Part shown: positions 33,055 to 41,766 of the stretch, piece after piece
Position numbering within the stretch: position 1 is the first letter of the stretch
How the letters are laid out: each line of letters begins with the position of its first letter
Assembly (NCBI GenBank): GCA_030826265.1
Contig: JAPJOH010000002.1
Location: 1-64,000, forward strand
DNA from: Collinsella aerofaciens
Lineage (GTDB): Bacteria; Actinomycetota; Coriobacteriia; Coriobacteriales; Coriobacteriaceae
Length of the DNA: 64,000 nt
Direction: 5' to 3'
The notes under the pieces: model-generated
Databases searched by the model: none
Told to the model about the DNA's origin: nothing
The model's input: the letters and a program-made list of their open reading frames with translations, nothing else
Made by a program: the position numbers and the translations under genes

Positions 33055-34359
33055 CTAGATCTCGGCCTCCGCATGGCCTCGCTGCGCCTCGGGCAGCTCC
33101 CCGTAGAGCGGATGGTCTTCGAGCCTAAAGCGCTCGACCTGTTCGGGAGTGCGACCGCGTACAAAGAGCCACGAGCGATCGATCGGCGTCGCCATGAGCG
33201 TGCTGGGCAGCGCGTCGGCGCGGTCGGAAAACACCCGGGCACTCTCGGGATCCTGGAACGCCAGCACCAGATGCGTGTCGCAGTTGCCCATGATGGAGCG
33301 TGCGCGTGCCTCGCCATAGAGCGCATCGAGCTGGTTGGTCGACTGCAGCAGCAGCGTTGCCCAGATGTTGCGGCTTCGGATAATCGAGAGCACGTTGTCG
33401 ATCTGGGGGATCTGCAGATTTGCGAAGTCATCGAGCATAAAGCGCACAGGCACGGGCAGGCTGCCGTCGGGCTGCCTATCGGCCTCACGAATGAGGCCCA
33501 TAAACGCCTGCGAAATAAAGAGGCCGGTCAGCGGATCGAGATTGCGGTCAATATCGCTCACGGTTACAAACAGGGCGCAGGGGGTGTGTCCCATGGAAGC
33601 GAAGTCCACCTGATGGCACTCACGATAGAGCTGTGCCGCACCGTCGAATCCCAGACACATGACCTTTTCGGCAAGGATGCCGACGATGCTCGCGTGCATG
33701 CGCTCGGCATTTTGCGTAATGGCGTAGCGCCTCCATAGCGAGAGGGCATAGCTTTGGGGGTCGGTCGTGATCAGGTCGTCAAACAATCGACCCGTGGCAC
33801 CGTCCTGCAGGTGCTCGATCAGCTTGATGACCGAGCTGATCGTCTGCTCGTCGGCGGGTAGCTGTTCGGTGACGTAGGCGATAAGACACGACAGCAGGTT
33901 TGCCGCCGCATGATCCCAAAAAGGCTGGTTGTTGTCCTCGATGGGGCAGATGGCCTTTGCCACCGAGAGGATGTCCTGCTGGTTGGGCCTGCCGTCCGCC
34001 TTGCGGCGAATGTGCCTTAGGGGGTTGTAGCCGCAGCGCTCGATGCCGGGCGCAAGGGCCGGGACGGTGTTGAGGTCGGCGAAGTTGAGACATTGTACGC
34101 GGTAACCGTGGGCTGCCAGCACGGGTCCCACTTCGCGACAGAGCGTGCCTTTGGTGTCGAGCACGATGTAGCTTGCGTTCATTTGCGGCAGATTGGGCTT
34201 GAGGACGTTTCGGGTCTTGCCGGCTCCCGAGGGGCCGATCACAAGTGCGTTGTTGTTGAGCCCCGTTTGGCGGGTGTCGCAGGAAAGCGTTCTATCTTTG
34301 GCGAGGATGGTGGACGATTCGGACTCAGATGCGGCGAGGCGGCTGGCGAGGTTAGACAT
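33055..34359 (-). CDS. VirD4/TraG-type coupling ATPase
   Basis: A 434-residue ATPase of the type IV coupling-protein family. Walker A is GPSGAGKT (residues 42-49), YIVLDTKGTLCREVG follows, Walker B is FMLDDFANLQ, and SIIRSRNIWATLLLQSTNQL is the conserved TraG block. The N-terminal membrane helices of classical VirD4 are missing. Its ATG lies inside the end of the clpP-like gene (8-bp overlap), so translation is coupled. No relaxase, pilus or other transfer gene is nearby, so it may serve a reduced or different system. Confidence 0.88.
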   Translation of the reverse strand: MSNLASRLAASESESSTILAKDRTLSCDTRQTGLNNNALVIGPSGAGKTRNVLKPNLPQMNASYIVLDTKGTLCREVGPVLAAHGYRVQCLNFADLNTVPALAPGIERCGYNPLRHIRRKADGRPNQQDILSVAKAICPIEDNNQPFWDHAAANLLSCLIAYVTEQLPADEQTISSVIKLIEHLQDGATGRLFDDLITTDPQSYALSLWRRYAITQNAERMHASIVGILAEKVMCLGFDGAAQLYRECHQVDFASMGHTPCALFVTVSDIDRNLDPLTGLFISQAFMGLIREADRQPDGSLPVPVRFMLDDFANLQIPQIDNVLSIIRSRNIWATLLLQSTNQLDALYGEARARSIMGNCDTHLVLAFQDPESARVFSDRADALPSTLMATPIDRSWLFVRGRTPEQVERFRLEDHPLYGELPEAQRGHAEAEI

Positions 34360-34969
34360 GGGCGACCTCCTTGGTGGTCGAGAGGATTTCGTGGGCAAAG
34401 CCGAGCTCGACGGCGCGCTCGGCCGAAAGGTAGGTGTCTTTTGCGGTGAGGGACTGGATGCGCTTGGGCGTGAGGCCGCTGCGGTCCGAGAGGATTTGCG
34501 TGAGGGTCTTGCGGGTCTGCATGAGACGCCGGCTGGTTTCCTGCAGCGCAAGTGCCGAGCCGCCTGCCCCCTGGGGGATCAGCGGGTCGTGAATCATGAG
34601 CTCTGCATGGGGCGCCATACGGCGATCGTCGCCGCCCATAAAGATCACGGCGCCCATGGACGCGGCGAATTCCAGGCAGACGGTGCGGATGGGGCACGAT
34701 GCGAGGCGCATGGCGTCATAGATCGCAAGACCCGATCGCACGCTTCCGCCGACGCTGGCGACAAATATGGTGATGGGGCGGCTGGGGTCGGTGGCATCGA
34801 GCAGGCGGATCTGCTGGCATAGGTCGTGGGCCATCGGGGTTTCGATGTTTCCCATGACGGAGAGCTCGCGACGGGCGAGCATCTCATCGTAAATGCTGGT
34901 GAGCGTGATACCTCGGGCGGATTCACGCATGGTGAGGGGGCTGATGATGGGGGAATGATTGGTGTCCAT
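34352..34969 (-). CDS. clpP: ClpP-family serine protease paralogue
   Basis: A 205-residue ClpP with the triad Ser104 (FAASMGAVIF), His127 (AELMIHDPL) and Asp178 (TAKDTYLSAERA) in place. The N-terminus (about 30 residues) and the handle region differ from housekeeping ClpP. It lies in the middle of a three-gene operon with an unknown gene upstream and a TraG-type ATPase downstream, overlapping the latter by 8 bp. ClpP paralogues of this kind occur on integrative elements. aaggag lies 5 bases before the ATG. Its AAA+ partner is not in the window. Confidence 0.92.
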   Translation of the reverse strand: MDTNHSPIISPLTMRESARGITLTSIYDEMLARRELSVMGNIETPMAHDLCQQIRLLDATDPSRPITIFVASVGGSVRSGLAIYDAMRLASCPIRTVCLEFAASMGAVIFMGGDDRRMAPHAELMIHDPLIPQGAGGSALALQETSRRLMQTRKTLTQILSDRSGLTPKRIQSLTAKDTYLSAERAVELGFAHEILSTTKEVAHV

Positions 34970-35032
34970 GAGGACTCCTTTCTGTTGGTTGTGTTGTGGA
35001 ATAGGATTGTTGCCCGCGGAGGGGCTGGCGGG

Positions 35033-35923
35033 CTACAGGGTTCGTCCGAGCCTGAGATCGAGCTCGGTTGTGGGGCAGGCTGCCTGTTCGTGCGGCTCGC
35101 AAGCGCCAAGGGCTCCAAAGCGATGGAGCGTTGCGACGGGCGTGGTGTAGGCGAGCCGCAGCTGATGCTCGACAGGGGCACATCCGTCATTTTTGTAATG
35201 AGCCGCGTAGTACTGCGCGATGCTGGCGTTCATCTCGCTGCCATTGCGATGGCGCTCAAACTGGCGTCTGCAGGTCTCGATGATCTTTGCTACCGACTTG
35301 GGCGCCGTCGCGGGAACAAGGGCGAGATAGCCATCAAATAGCTCGTTGATGCTCAGGAGGCACAGCAGGTCGATCAGCGTCCTTATGGCTGCTCCCTCGG
35401 CGGAAAAGTGCGCGGTCATGCGGTTATATCGGTTGCGGTCGACGATGGCCGCATGGGGTCTTGGAGTTTTCTGCCCCGTGGTCCCGGGCTTTTGCCGCGC
35501 CTGTGTATTGAGCTCGACGTTGCAGCGCTTGAGGCCGTCCAACGGAAGGAACAGTGCGGTGCGCAGGGTGTTCCGCTTGCTTTCGAGTTCATGACGCTCG
35601 TCGGGTTCCCATTCGAGCTTGAGTTTCGTGTCGAGCGCCGTAAGCATATGGGCTAGGCAGCCTACGGTAAGAACGTACGAATCGTTGTCGCGTTTTGGGG
35701 CATAGGGGTCTGTCAGCTTGCGAATGTCGGGGTCGCCCATGATCTTTGTGCAGCGCTTCAGCAGTTGAGGGTGGTCGGCCAAGATCGTCGCGAGCGGTAG
35801 CGACGCGTAGTTCTTTATGGTCGCGGCGGCAAAGGCGGCGTCATATTCGTTTGCATATGCTCGCTCAATGCGGGCATCCAGAATGCTTTTCTTATCGCCG
35901 TCTTCTGCGTGGTGGTTTGTCAT
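35033..35923 (-). CDS. Unknown protein, first gene of the ClpP / TraG operon
   Basis: A 296-residue hydrophilic, mostly helical protein rich in Arg, His and Leu. No signal peptide, membrane helix or known motif is seen. Segments such as DARIERAYANEYDAAFAAAT and TLIDLLCLLSINELFDGYLA suggest helical repeats. The ATG at 35923 follows ggagaagct. The frame is open for another 52 histidine-rich codons upstream without a start signal. It is separated by 63 bp from the ClpP gene and may be its partner or a substrate adaptor; that is inference. Confidence 0.75.
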   Translation of the reverse strand: MTNHHAEDGDKKSILDARIERAYANEYDAAFAAATIKNYASLPLATILADHPQLLKRCTKIMGDPDIRKLTDPYAPKRDNDSYVLTVGCLAHMLTALDTKLKLEWEPDERHELESKRNTLRTALFLPLDGLKRCNVELNTQARQKPGTTGQKTPRPHAAIVDRNRYNRMTAHFSAEGAAIRTLIDLLCLLSINELFDGYLALVPATAPKSVAKIIETCRRQFERHRNGSEMNASIAQYYAAHYKNDGCAPVEHQLRLAYTTPVATLHRFGALGACEPHEQAACPTTELDLRLGRTL

Positions 35924-36445
35924 AGCTTCTCCAATCGGTTGATGTTCGTGCTGTTTGTTGATGTGTTGGTTGTCGTGAGTGATGTGCTTGCCGTGGGTGA
36001 TGTGCTGACGTTGGGGTGCTATGCGGTTTTCAATGAGCCCGTGAGGCAGTTGCTGCAGGGGCGGGATGGAACGGCCCATGCAAGGCGGAAGGCATCGTGC
36101 TCAAAATCGAGGCAGCAATGCCCTGGGTGCCTCACATGTGGCAGTTACCTCATTAAGTTGTCATTGCGTTTGGGGTTGTACTTTGCCGATCTTCCTTCTC
36201 TTACACGCTAAAAACTGAAACTTCATATGCTCGATCTACTTAAAACCGCAACGGCGGTCTTTTATCAACTTATATGTCGGAACGTGTCTTTGCAAGTACT
36301 TTTTTGCGTTCGTTTCAAATGGGGTGGTTTTGCAACCGTCACGCGCCACGCTATGCGAACGTGCCCCGGCTCGGATAAGATGGTGCGATCGAGTTCTACC
36401 GCGCTCACCGCAAGTAGTCTTTGTTGCTGAGATAGGTCATGGCCG

Positions 36446-36484
36446 AAAGGGGCCCGTATCCGTTGGGATACGGGCCCCTTTTCT
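36446..36484. terminator. Orphan terminator hairpin
   Basis: A 16-bp perfect stem (aaaggggcccgtatcc / ggatacgggccccttt) with loop gttg and T-rich flanks in both directions. No coding region ends nearby. It is very like the pgi terminator at 32946, on the far side of the TraG-ClpP module. It may end a small RNA or be a duplicated boundary. Confidence 0.85.
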
Positions 36485-36652
36485 GTTGTCGGCCAGATAC
36501 GATGGGTCGCGTGACGTCGTCAGAGGTCGAATTCGACCGCTAACGACGTTGTGCAGCTCATCATTTCTGGTCGCAAACAGTAAAGGGGCATGAGGGTGTA
36601 TTGAGGGGGGGGTGTCTTGCTGTCGGCATCCGCGTGCGGTGCCATTCGCTGT

Positions 36653-36672
36653 CTGTAAATATACGTTTACAG
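36653..36672. promoter_or_regulatory. Palindromic operator candidate upstream of deoC
   Basis: ctgtaaatatacgtttacag is a perfect 7-6-7 palindrome about 120 bp ahead of the deoC start codon. It is a likely repressor site, perhaps for a DeoR- or LacI-type regulator, which is not in the window. Confidence 0.5.
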
Positions 36673-36791
36673 CTAATTTCATACCACTTGTCGGAATGCG
36701 GACGCTGTCCTTGCATGTCGGGCGTACATTGAACGTGGTTTTTCGCGTGAAACCACGAATCGGTTGTCAGTCCTGAACAAGGAGGCCCAGC

Positions 36792-37466
36792 ATGACGCTT
36801 GCCAAACCCATCAATAAATACATCGACTATATCGATGCCCCCGAGGACACGTTTGAGCAGTATGTCGAGAAGGCGTTAAAGTACAACTTTCGCTGCGTAT
36901 TTGCGAACCTTCAGGAGTACGAGACGGGCCGCGCCATGCTCGAGGGCTCTGACATCATCCTTGCCGGCGCCATCGACTTTCCCCAGGGCACTATGACGCT
37001 TGAGGAGAAGCTTGCGAGGTTTGAGGAATACGCTGCGTGTGGCTTTACCGAGATTGACTACGTTTTGAATCAGGGGTCGATCGAGAACCGCGATTTTGAT
37101 GCCATCGAGCGCGAGATGACTACCATTGCTGATTTTTGTCGCGCGCATGGCATCACTGACAAGGTAATCGTCGAGATGTGCAAGCTGGACGGCGACGACG
37201 CCGCCAAGCGCCGTGTATGCGAGATCGCGCTGGAGGCCAAGCCGGGATTCCTTAAGACATCGACCGGCAGAAGCTTTGGCGGTGCTAAGCTCGAGGACGT
37301 GCGGCTGATGCACGAGGTGCTCGGCGATGCCGTGGCAATCAAGGCGGCGGGCGGTATCCATAATTACGAAGAGGCTTGCGCATTCATCGAGGCCGGCGCC
37401 AGCGCGTTAGGTGCATCGGCGGGCATCGCGATCGTCGAGGGCGCACCGACGGATGAGCGTCGCTAG
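36792..37466 (+). CDS. deoC: Deoxyribose-phosphate aldolase
   Basis: A 224-residue class I aldolase that splits 2-deoxyribose 5-phosphate into acetaldehyde and glyceraldehyde 3-phosphate. The Schiff-base lysine is in FLKTSTGRSFGGAKLEDV, and the proton-relay residues are in VIVEMCKLDGDD and the GGIHNYEEA phosphate loop. The ATG follows caaggagg. Used to recover carbon from nucleosides; no other deo gene is adjacent. Confidence 0.95.
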   Translation: MTLAKPINKYIDYIDAPEDTFEQYVEKALKYNFRCVFANLQEYETGRAMLEGSDIILAGAIDFPQGTMTLEEKLARFEEYAACGFTEIDYVLNQGSIENRDFDAIEREMTTIADFCRAHGITDKVIVEMCKLDGDDAAKRRVCEIALEAKPGFLKTSTGRSFGGAKLEDVRLMHEVLGDAVAIKAAGGIHNYEEACAFIEAGASALGASAGIAIVEGAPTDERR

Positions 37467-37615
37467 CAGACGTATTTGACCTGAGCGATAAAGCTTCACG
37501 ACCACACGCCGTTCATGTTCGGGACAATATGACATTTTTCCCGTTGCAAACGGAGTCGCGGTGGCTGTTCTGTATGATGACTCAGACAAGGTTATTCAAT
37601 GACAGGGAGGCATAT

Positions 37616-38458
37616 ATGGCAATCAAAGCCATCGCGATGGATATTGACGGTACGCTCACCAACGATCAGAAAGTGATTAGCCCGCGTACGCGCGAGAAGC
37701 TGCTCGCGGCGCAGGAGTCGGGCATTAAGCTCATTTTGGCTTCGGGCCGTCCCGCATGGGGGCTGCACGCCTTGGCGCAAGAGCTCGACCTTCAAAACCA
37801 TGACGGTCTGCTGGTGGCCTTTAACGGCGCACACGTCGTCGATGCCCAGACCGACGAGGTGCTGTTCGATCAGGCTATGCCTGCCGACGAATTGCATCGC
37901 CTGATTGATCACCTGCGTAATTTTGACGTGATCCCTATGATTTCGCTCGGTCGCGATTTGCACGTCGAGGACTCGTACCATTGCATGATCACGCTGCCTG
38001 ACGGCTCGCAGAAGAATATCGTCAAGTATGAGCGCGACGCGTGCGATCTTAAGATTCGCGAGGTGGAGAGCCTGCATGAGGTCGCTGATGCTTATCCCGT
38101 GGACAAGCTGCTGACGGCGGGCGATCCGGCCTACCTGCAGGCGCATTACGAGGAGATGTATGCGCCCTTTAAGCAGACGCTTTCGGGCATGTTTACGGCC
38201 GACTGGTACTTTGAGTACACGGCGCCCGGTATCGACAAGGCCCGCGCACTCGAGGGTGCCCTGCCTAAGCTCGGCATCGATGCCAGTGAGGTCGTATCGT
38301 TTGGCGACGGCCAGAACGACAAGTCCATGATTGAGTGGGCCGGCACTGGTGTTGCCATGGGCAACGCGGTTGACGAGGTTAAGGCCGTGGCCCAGATGGT
38401 GACCGCCAATAACAATGAAGACGGTATTGCGGTGGCGCTGGATAAGCTGCTGGGTTAG
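37616..38458 (+). CDS. Cof-type HAD-IIB phosphatase
   Basis: A 280-residue HAD hydrolase. Motif I is KAIAMDIDGTLTNDQ, motif II is LASGRPAWGL, and the C-terminal motif is EVVSFGDGQNDKSMIEWAG. Likely a sugar-phosphate phosphatase of the YidA type. The ATG follows cagggagg. Distinct from the Cof protein at 10919. Confidence 0.92.
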   Translation: MAIKAIAMDIDGTLTNDQKVISPRTREKLLAAQESGIKLILASGRPAWGLHALAQELDLQNHDGLLVAFNGAHVVDAQTDEVLFDQAMPADELHRLIDHLRNFDVIPMISLGRDLHVEDSYHCMITLPDGSQKNIVKYERDACDLKIREVESLHEVADAYPVDKLLTAGDPAYLQAHYEEMYAPFKQTLSGMFTADWYFEYTAPGIDKARALEGALPKLGIDASEVVSFGDGQNDKSMIEWAGTGVAMGNAVDEVKAVAQMVTANNNEDGIAVALDKLLG

Positions 38459-38521
38459 AATCGCCGATAATGCATGGTTCGGGCGCCTGCTTACAGGCGC
38501 CCTTTTGTTAGGGAGGGTGCC

Positions 38522-39181
38522 GTGTCCGCATTTCCGTTCGACGCCGTTATCTTTGACATGGACGGCGTCATTGTCGATACCGAGTATTACTACCTGGGCG
38601 AGACTGCCGCGTTTGCCAAGGAGCTTGGGCTTAACCTGACTCAAGAGGAGTTGAATGGGCAGGTCGGTACCTCGCATCAGTTCTTCCTGCATATGTTGGT
38701 CGATTGGTTTGAGCGCGCCGGTAAGGGGCATTTCACTGGCGAGGAAGCGTTGGCCCGTTGGGACGAGTGGGCGCATGAGCGTCCGCGCGACTATCAGGCT
38801 TTGATTAACCCAGGCGCCGTGGATACGATTCGAGAGCTGCCGCGCCGTGGCGTTCGCGTGGCGCTTGCCAGCTCGTCTCCCATGGTTAGCATCGAGGAAG
38901 TGCTCAACGCATGCGGGCTGTCTGATGCCTTTGAGTATGTGGTGAGCGGCGAGCAGTTTAAGGAGAGCAAGCCCGAGCCTGACATCTACCTACATGCGCT
39001 GGACCTGCTGGGGCTGCCCGCGAATCGCTGCTGCTGCGTTGAGGATTCCGTTCCGGGCATTACCGCGGGTAAGCGAGCCGGCCTGACGGTCATTGCCAAG
39101 CGCGAGGAGCGCTTTGGCTTTAGCCAGGATGCCGCGGACAAGATTATCGACCAGCTGCCGGAGCTGCTCACGCTTTCTTAG
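38522..39181 (+). CDS. HAD-superfamily phosphatase (beta-phosphoglucomutase-like)
   Basis: A 219-residue HAD subfamily IA protein. Motif I is AVIFDMDGVIVDTEYYY with the nucleophile and acid Asp pair, followed by a helical cap, then ALASSSPMVSIEEVL, and EDSVPGITAGKRAG. Substrate unknown. The GTG at 38522 has gggaggg upstream. It lies 63 bp after the Cof gene on the same strand. Confidence 0.92.
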   Translation: MSAFPFDAVIFDMDGVIVDTEYYYLGETAAFAKELGLNLTQEELNGQVGTSHQFFLHMLVDWFERAGKGHFTGEEALARWDEWAHERPRDYQALINPGAVDTIRELPRRGVRVALASSSPMVSIEEVLNACGLSDAFEYVVSGEQFKESKPEPDIYLHALDLLGLPANRCCCVEDSVPGITAGKRAGLTVIAKREERFGFSQDAADKIIDQLPELLTLS

Positions 39182-39264
39182 GAGCGCGGTAGTTGCGCGT
39201 TTTTCGGGTCTGATGAGTAAATAGCCGACATTTTGGTGCGACACCTAGCATACTTAATGCTAAT

Positions 39265-39304
39265 GCGGGCTTAAGGGCTTGCTGAATGCCCTTGGGCCCG
39301 CTTT
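39265..39304 (+). terminator. Terminator hairpin after the HAD genes
   Basis: gcgggcttaagggc (39265-39278) pairs with gcccttgggcccgc (39288-39301), two wobbles and a 9-nt loop, followed by TTT. Confidence 0.65.
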
Positions 39305-39331
39305 AGACTTAATTGTGCTGGGAGAGGGTAT

Positions 39332-40075
39332 ATGCCACCGACTGAAGGGCTAACTGACGGTAAAGCAGCGATACCGCTGTACCAACAGGTCATTGATATC
39401 ATTAAAAACGAAATTAACTCCGGCGTCTACAAGGCAGGCGCGCGGATACCCAACGAATTCGAATTGGCTGAGAGCTATAAAGTTGGCCGCGTTACCGTGC
39501 GACGCGCTATTGAGGAGCTCGTCCAGCAGGGCTATCTAACGAAGCGGCAGGGGAAAGGCACGTTCGTCAATGCCCCCAAGCTCAAGCGCAAGATTCGCCA
39601 GAAGGATGACGTCCAGAGTTTTTCGGACGCATACCTCGTTAACGGAATGGAACCGGGGGCGTGTGTCATTTCGAGAAAGATACTGCCGGCGGATTCTACC
39701 GAAGCACAGTTCTTTGGTGTTCCCGTTGGAACTGACTTGATTTGCGTCGAGCGCGTGCGTACTGCCGATGGCGTCCCCGTCATGCTCGAGAACAACATAT
39801 ACGTTTACGAGGACAACGCCTATCTATCAACGGCGCCTCTATCTAACCAATCCATTTTTGAGTTCGTGCGCAACCAGACGGGCCGCATGCCCGCGTTTAC
39901 CGACCCGTGCACGCTCGAGATCGCGTGCGCATCGCCCGAGGTCGCTCGGTTGCTGGCGGTTCCCGTTGGCGAACCCTTGTTTTATATGGAAGCCTTCTTT
40001 TTCGATGAGCAACGGCGGCCGTTTATCATCGGTCGTCAGCGGATCGTTGGGTCTCGCTACGTTTTTGACATCTAG
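39332..40075 (+). CDS. GntR/HutC-family transcriptional regulator
   Basis: A 247-residue regulator. The GntR winged helix (IPLYQQVIDIIKNEINSG ... YKVGRVTVRRAIEELVQQGY) is followed by a UTRA effector domain from about residue 85 (DDVQSFSDAYLVNGMEPG ... FIIGRQRIVGSRY). UTRA domains bind sugar or amino acid derivatives. It lies upstream of the YfcC-to-YjbQ operon, separated by a terminator, and probably controls it, like FrlR in Bacillus. Confidence 0.92.
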   Translation: MPPTEGLTDGKAAIPLYQQVIDIIKNEINSGVYKAGARIPNEFELAESYKVGRVTVRRAIEELVQQGYLTKRQGKGTFVNAPKLKRKIRQKDDVQSFSDAYLVNGMEPGACVISRKILPADSTEAQFFGVPVGTDLICVERVRTADGVPVMLENNIYVYEDNAYLSTAPLSNQSIFEFVRNQTGRMPAFTDPCTLEIACASPEVARLLAVPVGEPLFYMEAFFFDEQRRPFIIGRQRIVGSRYVFDI

Positions 40076-40087
40076 GACATTGCGAAT

Positions 40088-40123
40088 GGAAACGCCCGGT
40101 GGATCATCTCACCGGGCGTTTCC
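40088..40123. terminator. Terminator after the GntR gene
   Basis: ggaaacgcccggtg (40088-40101) and caccgggcgtttcc (40110-40123) form a perfect 14-bp stem with an 8-nt loop; the A/T feet are short. Confidence 0.8.
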
Positions 40124-40185
40124 ATACCGTTCACGGTGCGAACGCAACCGTTCAACCGCGTTGCGGCAATCAGTTTGAAATTATC

Positions 40186-40233
40186 TTGATGACGGGAAAA
40201 GCTGCTGGTAATCTATAGAACGTCATAGAACGT
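40186..40233 (+). promoter_or_regulatory. Promoter and tandem operator of the YfcC operon
   Basis: ttgatg (40186-40191) and taatct (40209-40214), 17-bp spacer. Immediately downstream, atagaacgt occurs twice (40215-40223 and 40225-40233), exactly one helical turn apart, where a bound repressor would block transcription start. The GntR regulator is the obvious candidate. Confidence 0.6.
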
Positions 40234-40293
40234 TTGCCTTGTGCAAGCGTTGAAGCGAGATGCGATGCAGTCTCGAGTTCTTTGGAGGTATCT

Positions 40294-41757
40294 ATGTCAG
40301 ATACGAAGGCGAAGAAGACAAACAGACGTTTTAAGTTCAAATTACCGCATGTCTATACGATCATGTTCTTGCTGATCGTTGTCTTCGCGGTTCTGACTTG
40401 GATCGTTCCCTCCGGTCAGTATCAGCGCAAGACGATTTCGACAGCGGCGGGCGAGCGTGAAGTCGCCGTTGCTGGAACCTATGAACAGGTCGATAAGAAC
40501 TACACCGATTCCGAGACCGGCGAGACCATCAATCTGGGTCAGGATATCTTCGCGGTCCTGCAAGCGCCCACCAAGGGCATCCAGGAGGCTGCCGACGTCG
40601 TTGCGTTCGTCTTATTGATTGGCGGATCGTTCGCAATCATCACCAAGACCAACGCTTTGAATGCCGGCATGAGCCGTGTGATTAAAAAGCTCAAGAACAA
40701 GGACATCCTCATCATTCCCATCACGATGACGCTGCTGTCCATTTGCGGCACTACGTTTGGTATGTCTGAGGAAGCCCTACCGTTCTATGCCATCTTCATT
40801 CCCATCATGATGGGTATCGGGTATGACTCGATGACGGCGTTTATCATCTGCTTCCTTGGTCCTAACCTGGGATATTGTGCTTCGACCATCGACCCGTTTA
40901 ATGTTTTGATCGCCCAAGGCATCATTGGTATCGAGGGCAATCCTCAGCTGTGGCTGCGCGCCGTTTCTTGGGTCATCTTCACTGCCGTCGGTATCGCATG
41001 GGCCATGCGCTACGCCATGCGTGTAAAGAAAAATCCCGAGTCGTCCATTACGTACGAGGACGATAAGCTCAAGCGTGTTGAGTTTTCCGTGACCGATGCC
41101 TCCATCGAGGAAGAGTTCACTATCCGTCAGAAGCTCGTGCTTATCGATTTTGCTTGCGGTATGGGCATCATCGTCTGGGGTCTTGTTACCCAGGGCTGGT
41201 ACATGAATGAGATTTCCGCCGTGTTCCTTGGCATGGGCTTGCTTGCCGGTATCCTGGGCGGTCTTGACCAGCAGACGATCGCTGAGGAGTTCGTTAAGGG
41301 TCTCGCCGACTTTGCGTACGCCGCCATCGTTATCGGTATCGCTCGCGGCATTCTGGTCATCGCAGAGGGCGGCATGATCATCGACACCATCCTCCAGGCG
41401 CTCGCTACTGCGCTCGCCGGTGCACCCGCCGCCGTCTACACCACGTTTATGTATATCGTCCTTGGCCTGCTCTCTTTGCTGGTTCCCTCGAGTTCTGGAC
41501 TTGCGGCGCTCACCATGCCCGTCATGGGTCCGCTGACCGAGCTTATGGGCCTCAATCCCGAGGCTGCCGTTACCGCGCTCCAGTTTGCTAATCAGACCAT
41601 CAACACTATCAGTCCCGTGGCGGGCATGACGGTCGCCGGTCTTGCCGTGGCTAAGATTTCGTTTGGCCAATGGTGGAAGACCATTTGGAAGTTCTTCATC
41701 TTCATGGTCGTCTTTGGCCTGATCGTAACGGCAATCTCTGGCATGCTTCCGGTGTAG
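40294..41757 (+). CDS. YfcC-family membrane carrier
   Basis: A 487-residue integral membrane protein with 11-12 hydrophobic segments, of the YfcC/C4-dicarboxylate-anaerobic-carrier superfamily (FKLPHVYTIMFLLIVVFAVL, LTWIVPSGQYQR, a long loop, then paired halves). Relatives carry amino acids, peptides or carboxylates. As the first gene of the operon it probably imports the substrate, inferred from the FrlB- and FrlD-like enzymes downstream to be an amino-sugar or Amadori compound. The ATG follows ttggagg. Confidence 0.93.
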   Translation: MSDTKAKKTNRRFKFKLPHVYTIMFLLIVVFAVLTWIVPSGQYQRKTISTAAGEREVAVAGTYEQVDKNYTDSETGETINLGQDIFAVLQAPTKGIQEAADVVAFVLLIGGSFAIITKTNALNAGMSRVIKKLKNKDILIIPITMTLLSICGTTFGMSEEALPFYAIFIPIMMGIGYDSMTAFIICFLGPNLGYCASTIDPFNVLIAQGIIGIEGNPQLWLRAVSWVIFTAVGIAWAMRYAMRVKKNPESSITYEDDKLKRVEFSVTDASIEEEFTIRQKLVLIDFACGMGIIVWGLVTQGWYMNEISAVFLGMGLLAGILGGLDQQTIAEEFVKGLADFAYAAIVIGIARGILVIAEGGMIIDTILQALATALAGAPAAVYTTFMYIVLGLLSLLVPSSSGLAALTMPVMGPLTELMGLNPEAAVTALQFANQTINTISPVAGMTVAGLAVAKISFGQWWKTIWKFFIFMVVFGLIVTAISGMLPV

Positions 41758-41766
41758 GTGGTTGTG

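Larger units (their letters stand above)
35924..36791. other. 868-bp gene-free region
   Basis: Between the start of the minus-strand operon and deoC no convincing gene is seen. It holds the promoter side of the operon, a short direct-repeat-like stretch (tgatgtg variants, 35940-36010), a strong hairpin not linked to any gene end (36446-36484) and the palindrome ahead of deoC (36653-36672). The T-rich part 36180-36330 is the most AT-rich. Confidence 0.6.

Noticed and set aside
33055..35923. A complete conjugative element or type IV secretion system
   Set aside because: Only a coupling-type ATPase is present. There is no relaxase, VirB4, pilin, integrase or origin of transfer nearby.
35924..36079. 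His-rich 52-codon extension at the start of the unknown 296-residue protein
   Set aside because: In frame, but with no ribosome binding site. The internal ATG at 35923 has ggagaagct. The repeats look like promoter-region sequence.
36227..36593. Short frames in the gene-free region before deoC
   Set aside because: No start signals, unusual composition and overlap with a hairpin. Judged noncoding.
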